In this document: positions 1-7,149 of the stretch, one piece after another
Layout of the letters: the number at the start of each line of letters is the position of its first letter
How positions within the stretch are numbered: the stretch's first letter is position 1
Origin: Acetobacteraceae bacterium
GTDB taxonomy: Bacteria > Pseudomonadota > Alphaproteobacteria > Acetobacterales > Acetobacteraceae
Length of the DNA: 11,351 nt
Assembly: GCA_003506895.1 (NCBI GenBank)
Contig: DNXO01000156.1
Coordinates: forward strand, 1-11,351
Direction: 5' to 3'
Made by a program: the position numbers and the translations under genes
The notes under the pieces: generated by a model
Told to the model about the DNA's origin: nothing
Databases searched by the model: none
The model's input: the letters and a program-made list of their open reading frames with translations, nothing else

Positions 1-55
1 GCCGCCCCACCAACCCCGCGCGCATTCCAGCCGGCGCTTTGGGCCGCTGGTATCA
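1..55 (+). repeat. Left copy of a ~55-bp dispersed inverted repeat
   Basis: This segment matches the reverse complement of 11284-11337. The first 25 bases (starting GCCGCCCCACCAACCCC) and the last 19 (CTTTGGGCCGCTGGTATCA) are identical, and only the 10-11 bases between them differ. The inner half can fold: CCAGC at 27-31 faces GCTGG at 46-50, around a TTT loop at 38-40, with a bulge and a mismatch in the inner stem. It lies in non-coding DNA beyond the end of rsmA. I see no transposase. The most economical reading is one member of a repetitive extragenic element family in this genome. The true outer edge may lie beyond the window. Confidence 0.8.
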
Positions 56-122
56 GTCTTTCGGTGGATTGGTATGAGCCGCCGGCCGATCCGAACGCTG
101 GGTTCGCCGCTAGAGCCTGATA

Positions 123-137
123 GGTTCAGGTTGAACC
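123..137. other. Small perfect hairpin in the rsmA downstream spacer
   Basis: GGTTCA (123-128) and TGAACC (132-137) are perfect inverted repeats around a 3-base GGT loop. The element sits in the 156-base non-coding stretch between the left repeat and the rsmA stop codon. It could form part of the 3' end of the operon transcript or an operator for a gene outside the window. I see no promoter pair or gene that would decide between these. Confidence 0.4.
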
Positions 138-176
138 CATCCGGCCGCAGGTCGCTTTGTTTGAGAGGGCGATTCA

Positions 177-203
177 CGTCTGACGTTGGATCAACCTCAG
201 ACG
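177..203 (-). terminator. Terminator-like hairpin downstream of rsmA
   Basis: CGTCTGACGTTG (177-188) pairs with CAACCTCAGACG (192-203) around a GAT loop, giving a 12-bp stem with one internal mismatch. It begins 8 bases past the rsmA stop codon, where the lptF-to-rsmA transcript should end. No clear U-run follows in the minus-strand direction, so it is not a textbook intrinsic terminator. It could stabilise the 3' end or help a factor-dependent stop. Confidence 0.5.
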
Positions 204-211
204 ACCCCGCC

Positions 212-1024
212 CTAGCCCGTCAGCCGCACCAGCCGATCGAACTCGGCGACCGACAGCGTTTCGGCGCGCCGTTCGGGGGCGATTCCGGCGCTTGCCAGCA
301 GCGCCTCGCCGCCCAGGGCGCGCAGCGAACCGCGCAGCATCTTCCGCCGCTGCCCGAACGCGGCGGCGGTCAGGGCCTCCATCCGGGCGAACAGCGCCGG
401 GTCGGGCTGGGCGGCATGCGGGGTCAGGCTGACGACGGCGGACCACACCTTCGGGGGTGGCGTAAACGCGCCGGGCGGCAGGCGCATGACGATGCGCGCG
501 TCGCAGGTCCACTGGGTCAGGACGGACAGCCGCCCATAGGCGGGGGTGTCTGCCTCGGCGCAGATTCGTTCGGCGACTTCCTGCTGGAACATCAGCGTCA
601 GCCGCTCGAACGAGGCAGCCTTGCGGAGCCAACCCACCAACAGGGGGGAGGCGACATTATAGGGCAGGTTGGCGATGATCTGGCGCGGCGTGGGCACCAG
701 CGACGCCATATCCACGGACAGTGCATCGCCCTCGATCACCTTCAGGCGGCCGTTCGCGGTTTCGGCGAGTTCACTCACCGCGCCGATGGCGCGCCGGTCC
801 AGTTCGATCGCGGTTATATCGTGGGCGGCGGTGGACAGCAGGGACCGTGTCAGGCCACCCGGCCCCGGCCCGACTTCGATGACATGGCGGCCGGCGAGGT
901 CCCCGGCTTCCCGCACGATCCGATCCGTCAGGTTTCCATCAAGCAGGAAGTGCTGCCCCAGCGAATGGCGCGCGGCAAGGCCGTGACGGGCGATGACCTC
1001 GCGTAAGGGCGGCAGTTCGGCCAC
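212..1024 (-). CDS. rsmA: 16S rRNA (adenine1518/1519-N6)-dimethyltransferase RsmA (KsgA)
   Basis: RsmA transfers four methyl groups from S-adenosylmethionine to two adjacent adenines in the helix-45 loop of 16S rRNA during late 30S assembly in the cytoplasm. The 270-residue length is typical of the family. Visible motifs are HSLGQHFLLD near residues 20-29, the SAM-binding loop EVGPGPGGLT (50-59), an acidic residue in AIELD (72-76) that should bind the SAM ribose, and the catalytic NLPYN (119-123). The C-terminal part carries FTPPPKVWSAVV and AAFGQRRKMLRGSL, as in this family. The start codon is GTG, 12 bases after the surA stop, with only weak GGA-type ribosome-binding potential in GACGGACGG, so translation is probably coupled to surA. 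It is the last gene of the operon, and a hairpin follows the stop. The alternative, an Erm-type 23S methylase, is unlikely given these motifs and the context. Confidence 0.96.
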   Translation of the reverse strand: MAELPPLREVIARHGLAARHSLGQHFLLDGNLTDRIVREAGDLAGRHVIEVGPGPGGLTRSLLSTAAHDITAIELDRRAIGAVSELAETANGRLKVIEGDALSVDMASLVPTPRQIIANLPYNVASPLLVGWLRKAASFERLTLMFQQEVAERICAEADTPAYGRLSVLTQWTCDARIVMRLPPGAFTPPPKVWSAVVSLTPHAAQPDPALFARMEALTAAAFGQRRKMLRGSLRALGGEALLASAGIAPERRAETLSVAEFDRLVRLTG

Positions 1025-1036
1025 CGTCCGTCCGTC

Positions 1037-2416
1037 TCAGGCGCCGTTCCGGCGTATGTCGACGGTCGCCTTGCGGTGAAGCTCCCGCATGGTTTGGCGT
1101 GACAGCATTTCCACGCGTTCGTTCAACAGGCGCCGCTGGACTTCCGCGGCGGTGATTTCCCCGATATTCCTCTCCTCGCGGGTGCAGACGGTCAACACCG
1201 CGATGCCGTCGTGGGAAATCAGCGGTTCGGTGGCCTTGCCGAGCGGAATCGTTGCCAGCAATTGACGGAATTGGGGCGGGTTCACGCCTTCGACCCGTAT
1301 TTCGCCGGGATTGATCGCCTTATCAGCCGGGTTGGTGTTCTTGGCGAAGGCTTCCATCTGATCGCACCCATGGATCGTGTCGGTCGCGACGCGCGCCTTC
1401 ATCAGCGCCTGGCGCTGCTGATCCGTCGGTTTCTGCGGATCGGTCAACGGCACGGTGAATGCGAAGAATGCCTGCCGGAGCGTTACAACGGTGGCGAGCT
1501 CGCGCCCGATCTCCCGCTTTGCCTGCAACGCCACGACCGAGAAACCGCCCGGGACGCGGATCGGGTTACTGATCGCCCCGACCGGCATTTGGCTGACGAC
1601 CTGTGCGACCGCGGGATCGAGCTGGTTGGCTTGTTGCCAGCCGATCTCGCCACCTTCCAGCGCGCTTTGGTTCTGGCTGAACTGGGCCGCCACCAGGGGG
1701 AAGGCCGCGCCTGCGTGCAGTTCCGAGATGACGGTTTCCGCGAATCGTTTCGCGTCGGCGGTGTTGGCCGGATCGTCCACCGGGATAAAGATTTCGCCCA
1801 GCCGGTATTCGGTCTTGCCAACCGATTGGGCCGCCAGTTTCTGCTGTTCGGCGACTTCGGTGTCGGTGATGTTCATCCGCGGCCCGATCGTGTCGCGCAG
1901 CAGTTCCGACCATGCGAGCTGGGCGCGGATCTGGTCGATCAAAGCGGTGATGCTGACGCCCGCGGCGGCGAACTTGGCCCGCAGCGCACCGGGCTGCATA
2001 TTGTTTCGGGTTTCGATGTCCTTGATCGCGGCGGCGATCTGGGCATCCTGGATAATGATCTTGCGGCGCTGCGCTTCCTGCACCCGCAGCCGTTCGTCAA
2101 CCAACTGACGCAGGATTTGCGCCCGAAGACGCTCGATCACTTCCGGCGACATCGGCAAGCCGGTGGAAATGGCGAACAGCCTGGCGCGGTTGGCGATGTC
2201 GGCTTCACTGATGACATCGCCGTTGACCACCGCCGCGATGCGGCTGCTGTCGGCCAGCGGCTGGTCCTTGGGGGCGGCCGCGGCGGCTGGCGGTTTCGGC
2301 TTCGGGGCGGTTCCGGCGGCCTGAACCGTAACGGGAAGTGCCAGCAGCAAGGCAATCGCACCGGCAACGGCCGGGCGCAGGGTGCCGAAACCGTGGCTTC
2401 GGCGGAGGGTCGGCAT
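1037..2416 (-). CDS. surA: Periplasmic peptidyl-prolyl isomerase/chaperone SurA
   Basis: SurA binds unfolded outer-membrane proteins in the periplasm and delivers them to the BAM complex; LptD is a known client. The 459-residue product opens with a signal peptide: a basic start, the hydrophobic run AGAIALLLALPV, then VQAAG near 31-35. An Ala/Pro/Lys-rich linker follows (about 36-52). The N-terminal SurA domain (about 58-185) begins with IAAVVNGDVISEADI. A canonical parvulin domain spans about 203-302, with FSQNQSALEGGEIGW and the closing VPGGFSVVALQAKR. A second, degenerate parvulin-like segment (about 308-412) lacks the GG-W signature and contains Cys351 and Cys411. I chose the ATG at 2416 because TGGAG lies 8 bases upstream and because it puts the signal peptide at the N-terminus. 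In-frame starts at 2437 and 2467 are possible but lack such a site. It lies 47 bases after lptD and 12 before rsmA. Confidence 0.93.
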   Translation of the reverse strand: MPTLRRSHGFGTLRPAVAGAIALLLALPVTVQAAGTAPKPKPPAAAAAPKDQPLADSSRIAAVVNGDVISEADIANRARLFAISTGLPMSPEVIERLRAQILRQLVDERLRVQEAQRRKIIIQDAQIAAAIKDIETRNNMQPGALRAKFAAAGVSITALIDQIRAQLAWSELLRDTIGPRMNITDTEVAEQQKLAAQSVGKTEYRLGEIFIPVDDPANTADAKRFAETVISELHAGAAFPLVAAQFSQNQSALEGGEIGWQQANQLDPAVAQVVSQMPVGAISNPIRVPGGFSVVALQAKREIGRELATVVTLRQAFFAFTVPLTDPQKPTDQQRQALMKARVATDTIHGCDQMEAFAKNTNPADKAINPGEIRVEGVNPPQFRQLLATIPLGKATEPLISHDGIAVLTVCTREERNIGEITAAEVQRRLLNERVEMLSRQTMRELHRKATVDIRRNGA

Positions 2417-2463
2417 GTGGGGTACTCCAAATTCCATTTTGGCCTGCGTCCTTCGGCCGCGTC

Positions 2464-4725
2464 TCATAGGGCGCGATAGCCAAATTGGCCAATGGTCTTG
2501 AATGTTAGCAGAAACAGGATCGTCGTGGCGCCATTATCGCCATTGATGCTGGTGTAGCGCCGGTAGAGCCGGGAGTCGAAGATGAAGCACTCGTCCTCGT
2601 AGATCGCATCGGCACCGACTTCCACCATCTGATTGGTCGCGAGATCGCGCCTTGCGTATCCGGTGAGCCGGTAGCTGTCCCACTTCGAGGACACGGCGAG
2701 GGAGACCTCGTTGCGGGGAAAATAGTAGTTGCTGCCGGCGGGCGGGGGCGCCGGCTGGTCATAGTAATAGAACGGGTTGAAATTCGTGTAGATATAGCCG
2801 CCCGATAGCCGGAACTTGTCGACACCGAAGGACGTTACCGCCTCGGAGAAATGGGTTTGAAACGTGTTCTTGTCCAGCCGGGTCCGGTAGGTGAAGTCCA
2901 GCCAGGACGCCGGCGTGAAGGTGCCGCGGGCAACGATATCCGACACCTGGTCGTGCAATCCGGACGACTCGGGGAAAAGATTGTTCACGCCCGTGCGATA
3001 GGATTGCCCCACCAACCCGTCGAACGTCACGCCGCCCAGATACCAGGCGCCATGCATGGCGGCGTTCGCTCGGGTGCCGCCGTCCAGCCGGTCGATGCCG
3101 GTGAAGCGGTTGAAGCCGAACAGGTTGGCGTCGGTGAACTGAAAATCCAGGCTGTCTTCGTTCGGATAGCGTTGCAACTGGCTGTCGCCGGTTTGCGGGG
3201 CGAAGATGACCTGGACGATCGGCTCGATCAGTTGGGTGCCCCAGGCGCCCCCGTCGCGGGCGAACGGCCAGTGCATGTCAACGCCAAGCTGCGGCAGCGC
3301 CCTTGCGTCGGCGATGTGGCTCTGCGGGGCGTAATTCGGCAGTTCGTTGAACTGGTTGGCGTCATAGGCCGCGGCGTCGCCATGCAGGGTGACCTTCCAC
3401 TGGTCACCCAGCATGCCGGCAAACGGGCGCTCGTAATCCACCGTCAGTGACCCGCGCCGGGTGTTGGTGCCGGAGGACCGGGCGACGTTGAAGGCGCCGG
3501 TCGAAACCGAAAGCCGCCCGCCCAGCGAGTCGGGCAGGCCGAAATAGCTATACTGATAGCGCGGCAGCACGATCGGCAGGGTGCTGGTGTTGAGCGCGGC
3601 GTTCAGGCCCTGATACAGCTTGGAGTCGAGGCGGGTATAGGATCCCTGGCCAAACCCCTCGACGTAGAAATTGCTGGCCAGCACGTTCTGGTCGCCCGTC
3701 AGGCCCGCGACCAGGTGGAAATCGCGCACATAATCGGTGGATGTGGCCCGGTTGACGTCGAAGCCCCAGCGCCATGTGTCGTTGAACGCGAACTGGCCCT
3801 GGGAACTGAACGAACCCTGTGGTTGCTGGTCAACGTAGCCCACGGAGGTGTTGACCAGGAAGGTGCCGTCGTTGAACCGCCTCCGGTATTCGACATCCAG
3901 TTGCGGCCCGGTCTGGGTCGTCATCATCGGCAGGAACGTGGCGTCGGACTGGTCGTCGATCACCAGGTAGTAGGGCTGGCCATAGAATACGCCGATATTC
4001 GAGGATGTGCCGACCACCGGTGGAAGGATGCCGCTTTCGCGCTTGACCGACGGGTCGGCGTGCCAAAAATACGGAAAATAGGCCACCGGCACGCCGAACA
4101 TTTCCAGCGTGGCGTCCTTGTACTCGATCTTCTTATGTTCCGTATCCTGCACCCCCGACGATGCCCGGATTTGCCACAGCGGCGGGTGGCTCGGGTCCTT
4201 GGCGCAGACGTTGCAGGTTGTATAGACGACTTTGGAAAGCTCGTTGATCGCGCCGCCGGTTCGTTGTGCGCCATTCGCCGCCAGCTTGCCGTTCTGCTGC
4301 AACAACGCGCGGAGATCCTTCAGGATACCGTCGTTCATGTTGTTCTGCATTTCGGCATAGTCGGCGAACATGACCTCGCCGTCCGGTTCCATCAGCACGA
4401 CATTTCCGGTCGCGGCGGCAACCCCGGTGTTGCGGTCGAAGGTGATCTTATCGGCCCGCATGACGTGTCCGTTCTGCCAGGCCTCGACATGCCCGGTCGC
4501 GGTTACCAGGGACTTGTCCTTGTCGTAATCAACCTCGTCGGCGGAGAACGTGACGGGCGCGTTCTTGTCGATCTGCTTCCCGGTCTGGCGCGTCGCGATC
4601 GTGGTGAGCTGCGCCATTGCCGGGGCCGCGCACCAGCAGGCCAGGAGGCCGGTCAGAACAGATATGCCGGGACGGCCGATCGGTCGGCGGGCCTTCGGTC
4701 GCGAAAATCGGTCCACGTGGTCCAT
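2464..4725 (-). CDS. lptD: LPS-assembly outer-membrane protein LptD (OstA/Imp)
   Basis: LptD is the outer-membrane barrel that, plugged by LptE, receives LPS from the LptA bridge and inserts it into the outer leaflet. The product has 753 residues, normal for the family. A signal peptide ends near AMAQ (36-39). The OstA/LptA-like jellyroll covers about 55-170, with VTFSADEVDYDKD, VTATGHVEAW and the later VTGNVVLMEP-like repeat. The rest is a large beta-barrel with many aromatic strands. Cys171 and Cys174 (TTCNVC) and Cys713 (DECFIF) sit about where E. coli LptD has disulfide cysteines linking jellyroll and barrel; this is a positional inference. Start choice: ATG at 4725 is 2 bases beyond the lptG stop. 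A GTG at 4716 is also credible because TGAGGA lies about 9 bases upstream of it. The open frame continues inside lptG to 5064, but that part is a shadow without a signal peptide. Confidence 0.95.
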   Translation of the reverse strand: MDHVDRFSRPKARRPIGRPGISVLTGLLACWCAAPAMAQLTTIATRQTGKQIDKNAPVTFSADEVDYDKDKSLVTATGHVEAWQNGHVMRADKITFDRNTGVAAATGNVVLMEPDGEVMFADYAEMQNNMNDGILKDLRALLQQNGKLAANGAQRTGGAINELSKVVYTTCNVCAKDPSHPPLWQIRASSGVQDTEHKKIEYKDATLEMFGVPVAYFPYFWHADPSVKRESGILPPVVGTSSNIGVFYGQPYYLVIDDQSDATFLPMMTTQTGPQLDVEYRRRFNDGTFLVNTSVGYVDQQPQGSFSSQGQFAFNDTWRWGFDVNRATSTDYVRDFHLVAGLTGDQNVLASNFYVEGFGQGSYTRLDSKLYQGLNAALNTSTLPIVLPRYQYSYFGLPDSLGGRLSVSTGAFNVARSSGTNTRRGSLTVDYERPFAGMLGDQWKVTLHGDAAAYDANQFNELPNYAPQSHIADARALPQLGVDMHWPFARDGGAWGTQLIEPIVQVIFAPQTGDSQLQRYPNEDSLDFQFTDANLFGFNRFTGIDRLDGGTRANAAMHGAWYLGGVTFDGLVGQSYRTGVNNLFPESSGLHDQVSDIVARGTFTPASWLDFTYRTRLDKNTFQTHFSEAVTSFGVDKFRLSGGYIYTNFNPFYYYDQPAPPPAGSNYYFPRNEVSLAVSSKWDSYRLTGYARRDLATNQMVEVGADAIYEDECFIFDSRLYRRYTSINGDNGATTILFLLTFKTIGQFGYRAL

Positions 4726-4727
4726 CC

Positions 4728-5840
4728 TCAGCCGTCTTCGGTGTGCAGCAACAATGCGACCGCGAGCATAAGCCCGGACGCCGCCGGCGCCCAAGCAGCC
4801 AATACCACGGGCAATGCGCCTGATTGCCCGATTTCTTCCGCGATCTTCGACACCACGAAAAGCGCGAAGCCGGCGGCGACGCCGCTGCCGATCATCTTGG
4901 CCACCCCGCCCCTGCGGGCCGGGCGCATCGAGAAACCGGCGGAAACCAGGCACATGGTCGCCGCCAGCAGGGGAAGCGCCAGCAGGGCCTGAAAATGCAG
5001 CCGGTGCCGAACCGATGAGAATCCGGATCGGTCGAGCAAGGAGATGAATCCCGGCAGCGCCCAAAACGACAGCGTATCCGGGGAGGCAAAACTCTCCTGC
5101 ACACGCGATACGGTGAGATCGGTGGGCAGGTTCAACAACTGCGGTGGGTCGGGTAACTGGTCGGGCCTGATCGTGCGGGCGTTTTCGAGCACCCAGGTCC
5201 CGCTGGTGAGCGTGGCGCGTGCCGCTTCAATGCGCGACAGCAGCCTGTCGTCGCCATCCAGGCGGAACACACTGACCTGCTGCGCCGTCAACTGCTTGCC
5301 CTGCAGCCTGACCTGCTGGGCGTGAATGATCGCCACCCCACGCGGCGAGGTCTGCCGGTCCGATTGCCGCAGCCAGAGCTGGCCGCCGTTCAGTGCCAGC
5401 GGGCCGCCGCCGGATCGCAGGTAGGCGTTGTCCAGCGCCTCGGCCCGCGCCAGCATCACGGACGACACCGGACTGACCAGGGTGGTGGCGATGACTCCGA
5501 ACAGGAAGGCGCACATCGTCGGAGCGGTCAGGAACTCCCAGGCCGAGACGCCGGCGGCGCGGGCGACGATCAGTTCCGAGGACCGCGTCAGTCTCCAGAA
5601 ACACAGAATTCCGCCCAGCAGGATGGCAAAAGGCAGGATCTGCATCGCCACATAGGGCAGGCGCAGCGCCGCGATCTGGCTGACCAGGCCGAAGCTGACC
5701 TCGGGATGCGAGGCCGAGCGGCGGAGCAGTTCGATGAAATCGAACATCGCCACCAGGCCGGACAATGCCAGCAGCATCCCGACGACCGCGGTCGCGAACT
5801 GGCGCACGATATAAAGCGACAGGGTGATGGCGGCAGTCAC
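4728..5840 (-). CDS. lptG: LPS export ABC transporter permease LptG
   Basis: LptG pairs with LptF and an LptB ATPase dimer to pull LPS from the periplasmic leaflet of the inner membrane and pass it to LptC/LptA. The 370-residue product has the YjgP/YjgQ family plan. It has three N-terminal membrane helices (about 12-38, 58-82, 104-125), with the cytoplasmic coupling segment SSELIVARAAGVSAWEF (87-103) between the second and third. A periplasmic beta-jellyroll (about 140-255) follows, then three C-terminal helices (about 284-302, 315-333, 343-365). The start is GTG at 5840, 4 bases after the lptF stop (TGACCCGGTG), with GGCGGAAG inside the end of lptF as a possible ribosome site. The downstream lptD start follows its stop by 2 bases, so translation is likely coupled through the operon. 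Assignment as LptG rather than LptF rests on its position next to lptD and the FDFIELLRR segment. lptB is not in the window. Confidence 0.93.
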   Translation of the reverse strand: MTAAITLSLYIVRQFATAVVGMLLALSGLVAMFDFIELLRRSASHPEVSFGLVSQIAALRLPYVAMQILPFAILLGGILCFWRLTRSSELIVARAAGVSAWEFLTAPTMCAFLFGVIATTLVSPVSSVMLARAEALDNAYLRSGGGPLALNGGQLWLRQSDRQTSPRGVAIIHAQQVRLQGKQLTAQQVSVFRLDGDDRLLSRIEAARATLTSGTWVLENARTIRPDQLPDPPQLLNLPTDLTVSRVQESFASPDTLSFWALPGFISLLDRSGFSSVRHRLHFQALLALPLLAATMCLVSAGFSMRPARRGGVAKMIGSGVAAGFALFVVSKIAEEIGQSGALPVVLAAWAPAASGLMLAVALLLHTEDG

Positions 5841-5844
5841 CGGG

Positions 5845-6969
5845 TCAGGCTTCCGCCGGCCGGGCCTGGAACAGGCGAATGGGCGGGCCGAACAGCAGCC
5901 AGCAGCAGGCCAGACCAGGAATGATCGCGTGCAGCCACGTCAGGAACAGCAGGCTGCTCTCGCGCGCGGCCAATGTGCTGAAAGCGAGGCCCGTTGCCAG
6001 CAGCCCCACCATGACGCCGACCGTGACCAGGGGGCGCAGCATGCCGCCGTGGCGCCGGAAGATTCCCCCCAGCGCGGAGAACAGGCCCACCATGGCATAG
6101 GACAGCGTGGTCAGCGGTTCGGTCAGCCGGCGATGGCCCTCGGCTTTCCACTTCGCGCGGTCCCGCTCAAAAAACGGGTGCGGATCGAGCAGCGCGGTCA
6201 GCGGCATTTCCGACATGTCGATCGGGCGGGCAACCTCATCTTTTGTGGCTTCGGCCAGATCGATCTCATTCTGCTTGAAACTCAGGACGTCGAGGCGGCC
6301 GGACTGATGGTCGATTTCCTGCCTGCTACCGTCCAGCAGCAACACGCGGGGGCCATTTGGCCCGTCCAGCAGGCGGCCGCGTTCCGCCAGGATTGTGGCA
6401 TGCGCGGTGGGGTCACGGGCGTCGTCCACCATGATGCCGAGCAAGGTCCCGGCCTGGTCGCGGGATCTGACATAGACCGTCAACTTGTCGGACAGCGGCG
6501 TGAATACGCCGTCCTGCAGCAGGAAAGCCGCGAGGCGATTGCGGATTTCCCACTGGAACGTCTTGAAGTCCGAGGTCGCGGCAGGGACGGCCCAGAGGCT
6601 GAGGCCGTAGCCGAACGCGGTCGCCAGAAGCGCCACGGCCAGGGCCGGGCGGGCGAGGGCCCAGGGCGACAGGCCGGCGGCGCGCATCACCGTCAACTCC
6701 CGGTCCGCTGCCATCCGCTGATAGACGAACTGGATCACCACATAGGTGGTGATCGGCAGCATGACGGCAACGAAGCTGGGAATCAGCAACGATGTGAGGT
6801 GGATGAAGACGAAGAACGACAGGCCGCGATTGACCACCAGGTCCACGAATCGCAGCGACTGGACCAGCCAAATCAGCGCGGTCAGGCCGCTGGTGGTGAT
6901 GACCAGGGCGAGCAGGACCTGGCGGAAGATATAAATATCCAGCCGGGAAATCGTTTTGCCGGAGCGCAT
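5845..6969 (-). CDS. lptF: LPS export ABC transporter permease LptF
   Basis: This is the partner permease of LptG in the LptB2FG extractor. From the chosen ATG at 6969 the protein has 374 residues and begins MRSGKTISRLDIYIFRQVLL, which matches the usual family start just before helix 1. Helices are visible at about 14-38, 53-80, 105-127, 285-303, 311-332 and 336-360. The coupling segment AADRELTVMRAAGLSPW (87-103) and a periplasmic jellyroll (about 135-260) are both present. The open frame extends upstream to an ATG at 7107 and has another ATG at 7011. The extra residues are Arg/Ala-rich and unlike the family, and no good ribosome site precedes the 7011 codon. Only a weak AGAAAG precedes 6969, so the start is chosen on homology. 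It is the first gene of the minus-strand operon, and the promoter should lie in 6970-7149. Confidence 0.93.
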   Translation of the reverse strand: MRSGKTISRLDIYIFRQVLLALVITTSGLTALIWLVQSLRFVDLVVNRGLSFFVFIHLTSLLIPSFVAVMLPITTYVVIQFVYQRMAADRELTVMRAAGLSPWALARPALAVALLATAFGYGLSLWAVPAATSDFKTFQWEIRNRLAAFLLQDGVFTPLSDKLTVYVRSRDQAGTLLGIMVDDARDPTAHATILAERGRLLDGPNGPRVLLLDGSRQEIDHQSGRLDVLSFKQNEIDLAEATKDEVARPIDMSEMPLTALLDPHPFFERDRAKWKAEGHRRLTEPLTTLSYAMVGLFSALGGIFRRHGGMLRPLVTVGVMVGLLATGLAFSTLAARESSLLFLTWLHAIIPGLACCWLLFGPPIRLFQARPAEA

Positions 6970-7149
6970 ATCGCTTTCTGCGGCAGCCCATGCCGCGATG
7001 CAACCGGACATTTTTGGCGCCCTGGCCGCGACTCGGCGCCTCGGTCTGAAAGCATCCTTGCGGTTTGCCGGGTTCGGCGACAAACAGCCGCCGCATCGTT
7101 GTGTCATCCGCCCCCGGCGGAGGCCGGGAATGGAGGATTGACCACGCCC
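6970..7149. promoter_or_regulatory. Divergent intergenic region between lptF and the O-antigen ligase gene
   Basis: These 180 bases separate two genes transcribed away from each other, so they should hold promoters for both the LPS-export operon and the ligase gene. I could not pick out a convincing -35/-10 pair on either strand, which is common for GC-rich alphaproteobacteria. A perfect hairpin (TCCGCC 7107-7112, CCC loop, GGCGGA 7116-7121) lies in the presumed ligase leader. It is followed by a strong GGAGG at 7132-7136, which is 13 bases before the ATG at 7150 and therefore further than usual. A TTG in frame at 7138 is too close to that site to be a likely start. Confidence 0.5.

Noticed and set aside
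1211..2479. Long plus-strand open frame (422 codons) opposite surA
   Set aside because: The translation is Arg/Gly/Asp-rich with no recognisable motif and mirrors the third-position GC bias of surA. SurA on the minus strand has a signal peptide, a parvulin domain and a good ribosome site.
3715..4992. Plus-strand open frame (425 codons) opposite lptD and the end of lptG
   Set aside because: It crosses a real gene junction, has no family features and is explained by GC-rich codon use on the other strand.
4726..5064. N-terminal extension of LptD into lptG
   Set aside because: It lacks a signal peptide and overlaps the conserved C-terminal helices of LptG. The shorter start restores a signal peptide ending at AMAQ.
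5824..7149. Upstream extension of the ligase frame antisense to lptF
   Set aside because: The extra ~440 codons are Gln/Arg/Gly-rich and lack homology-like features. The membrane protein begins properly at the ATG at 7150 after a GGAGG site.
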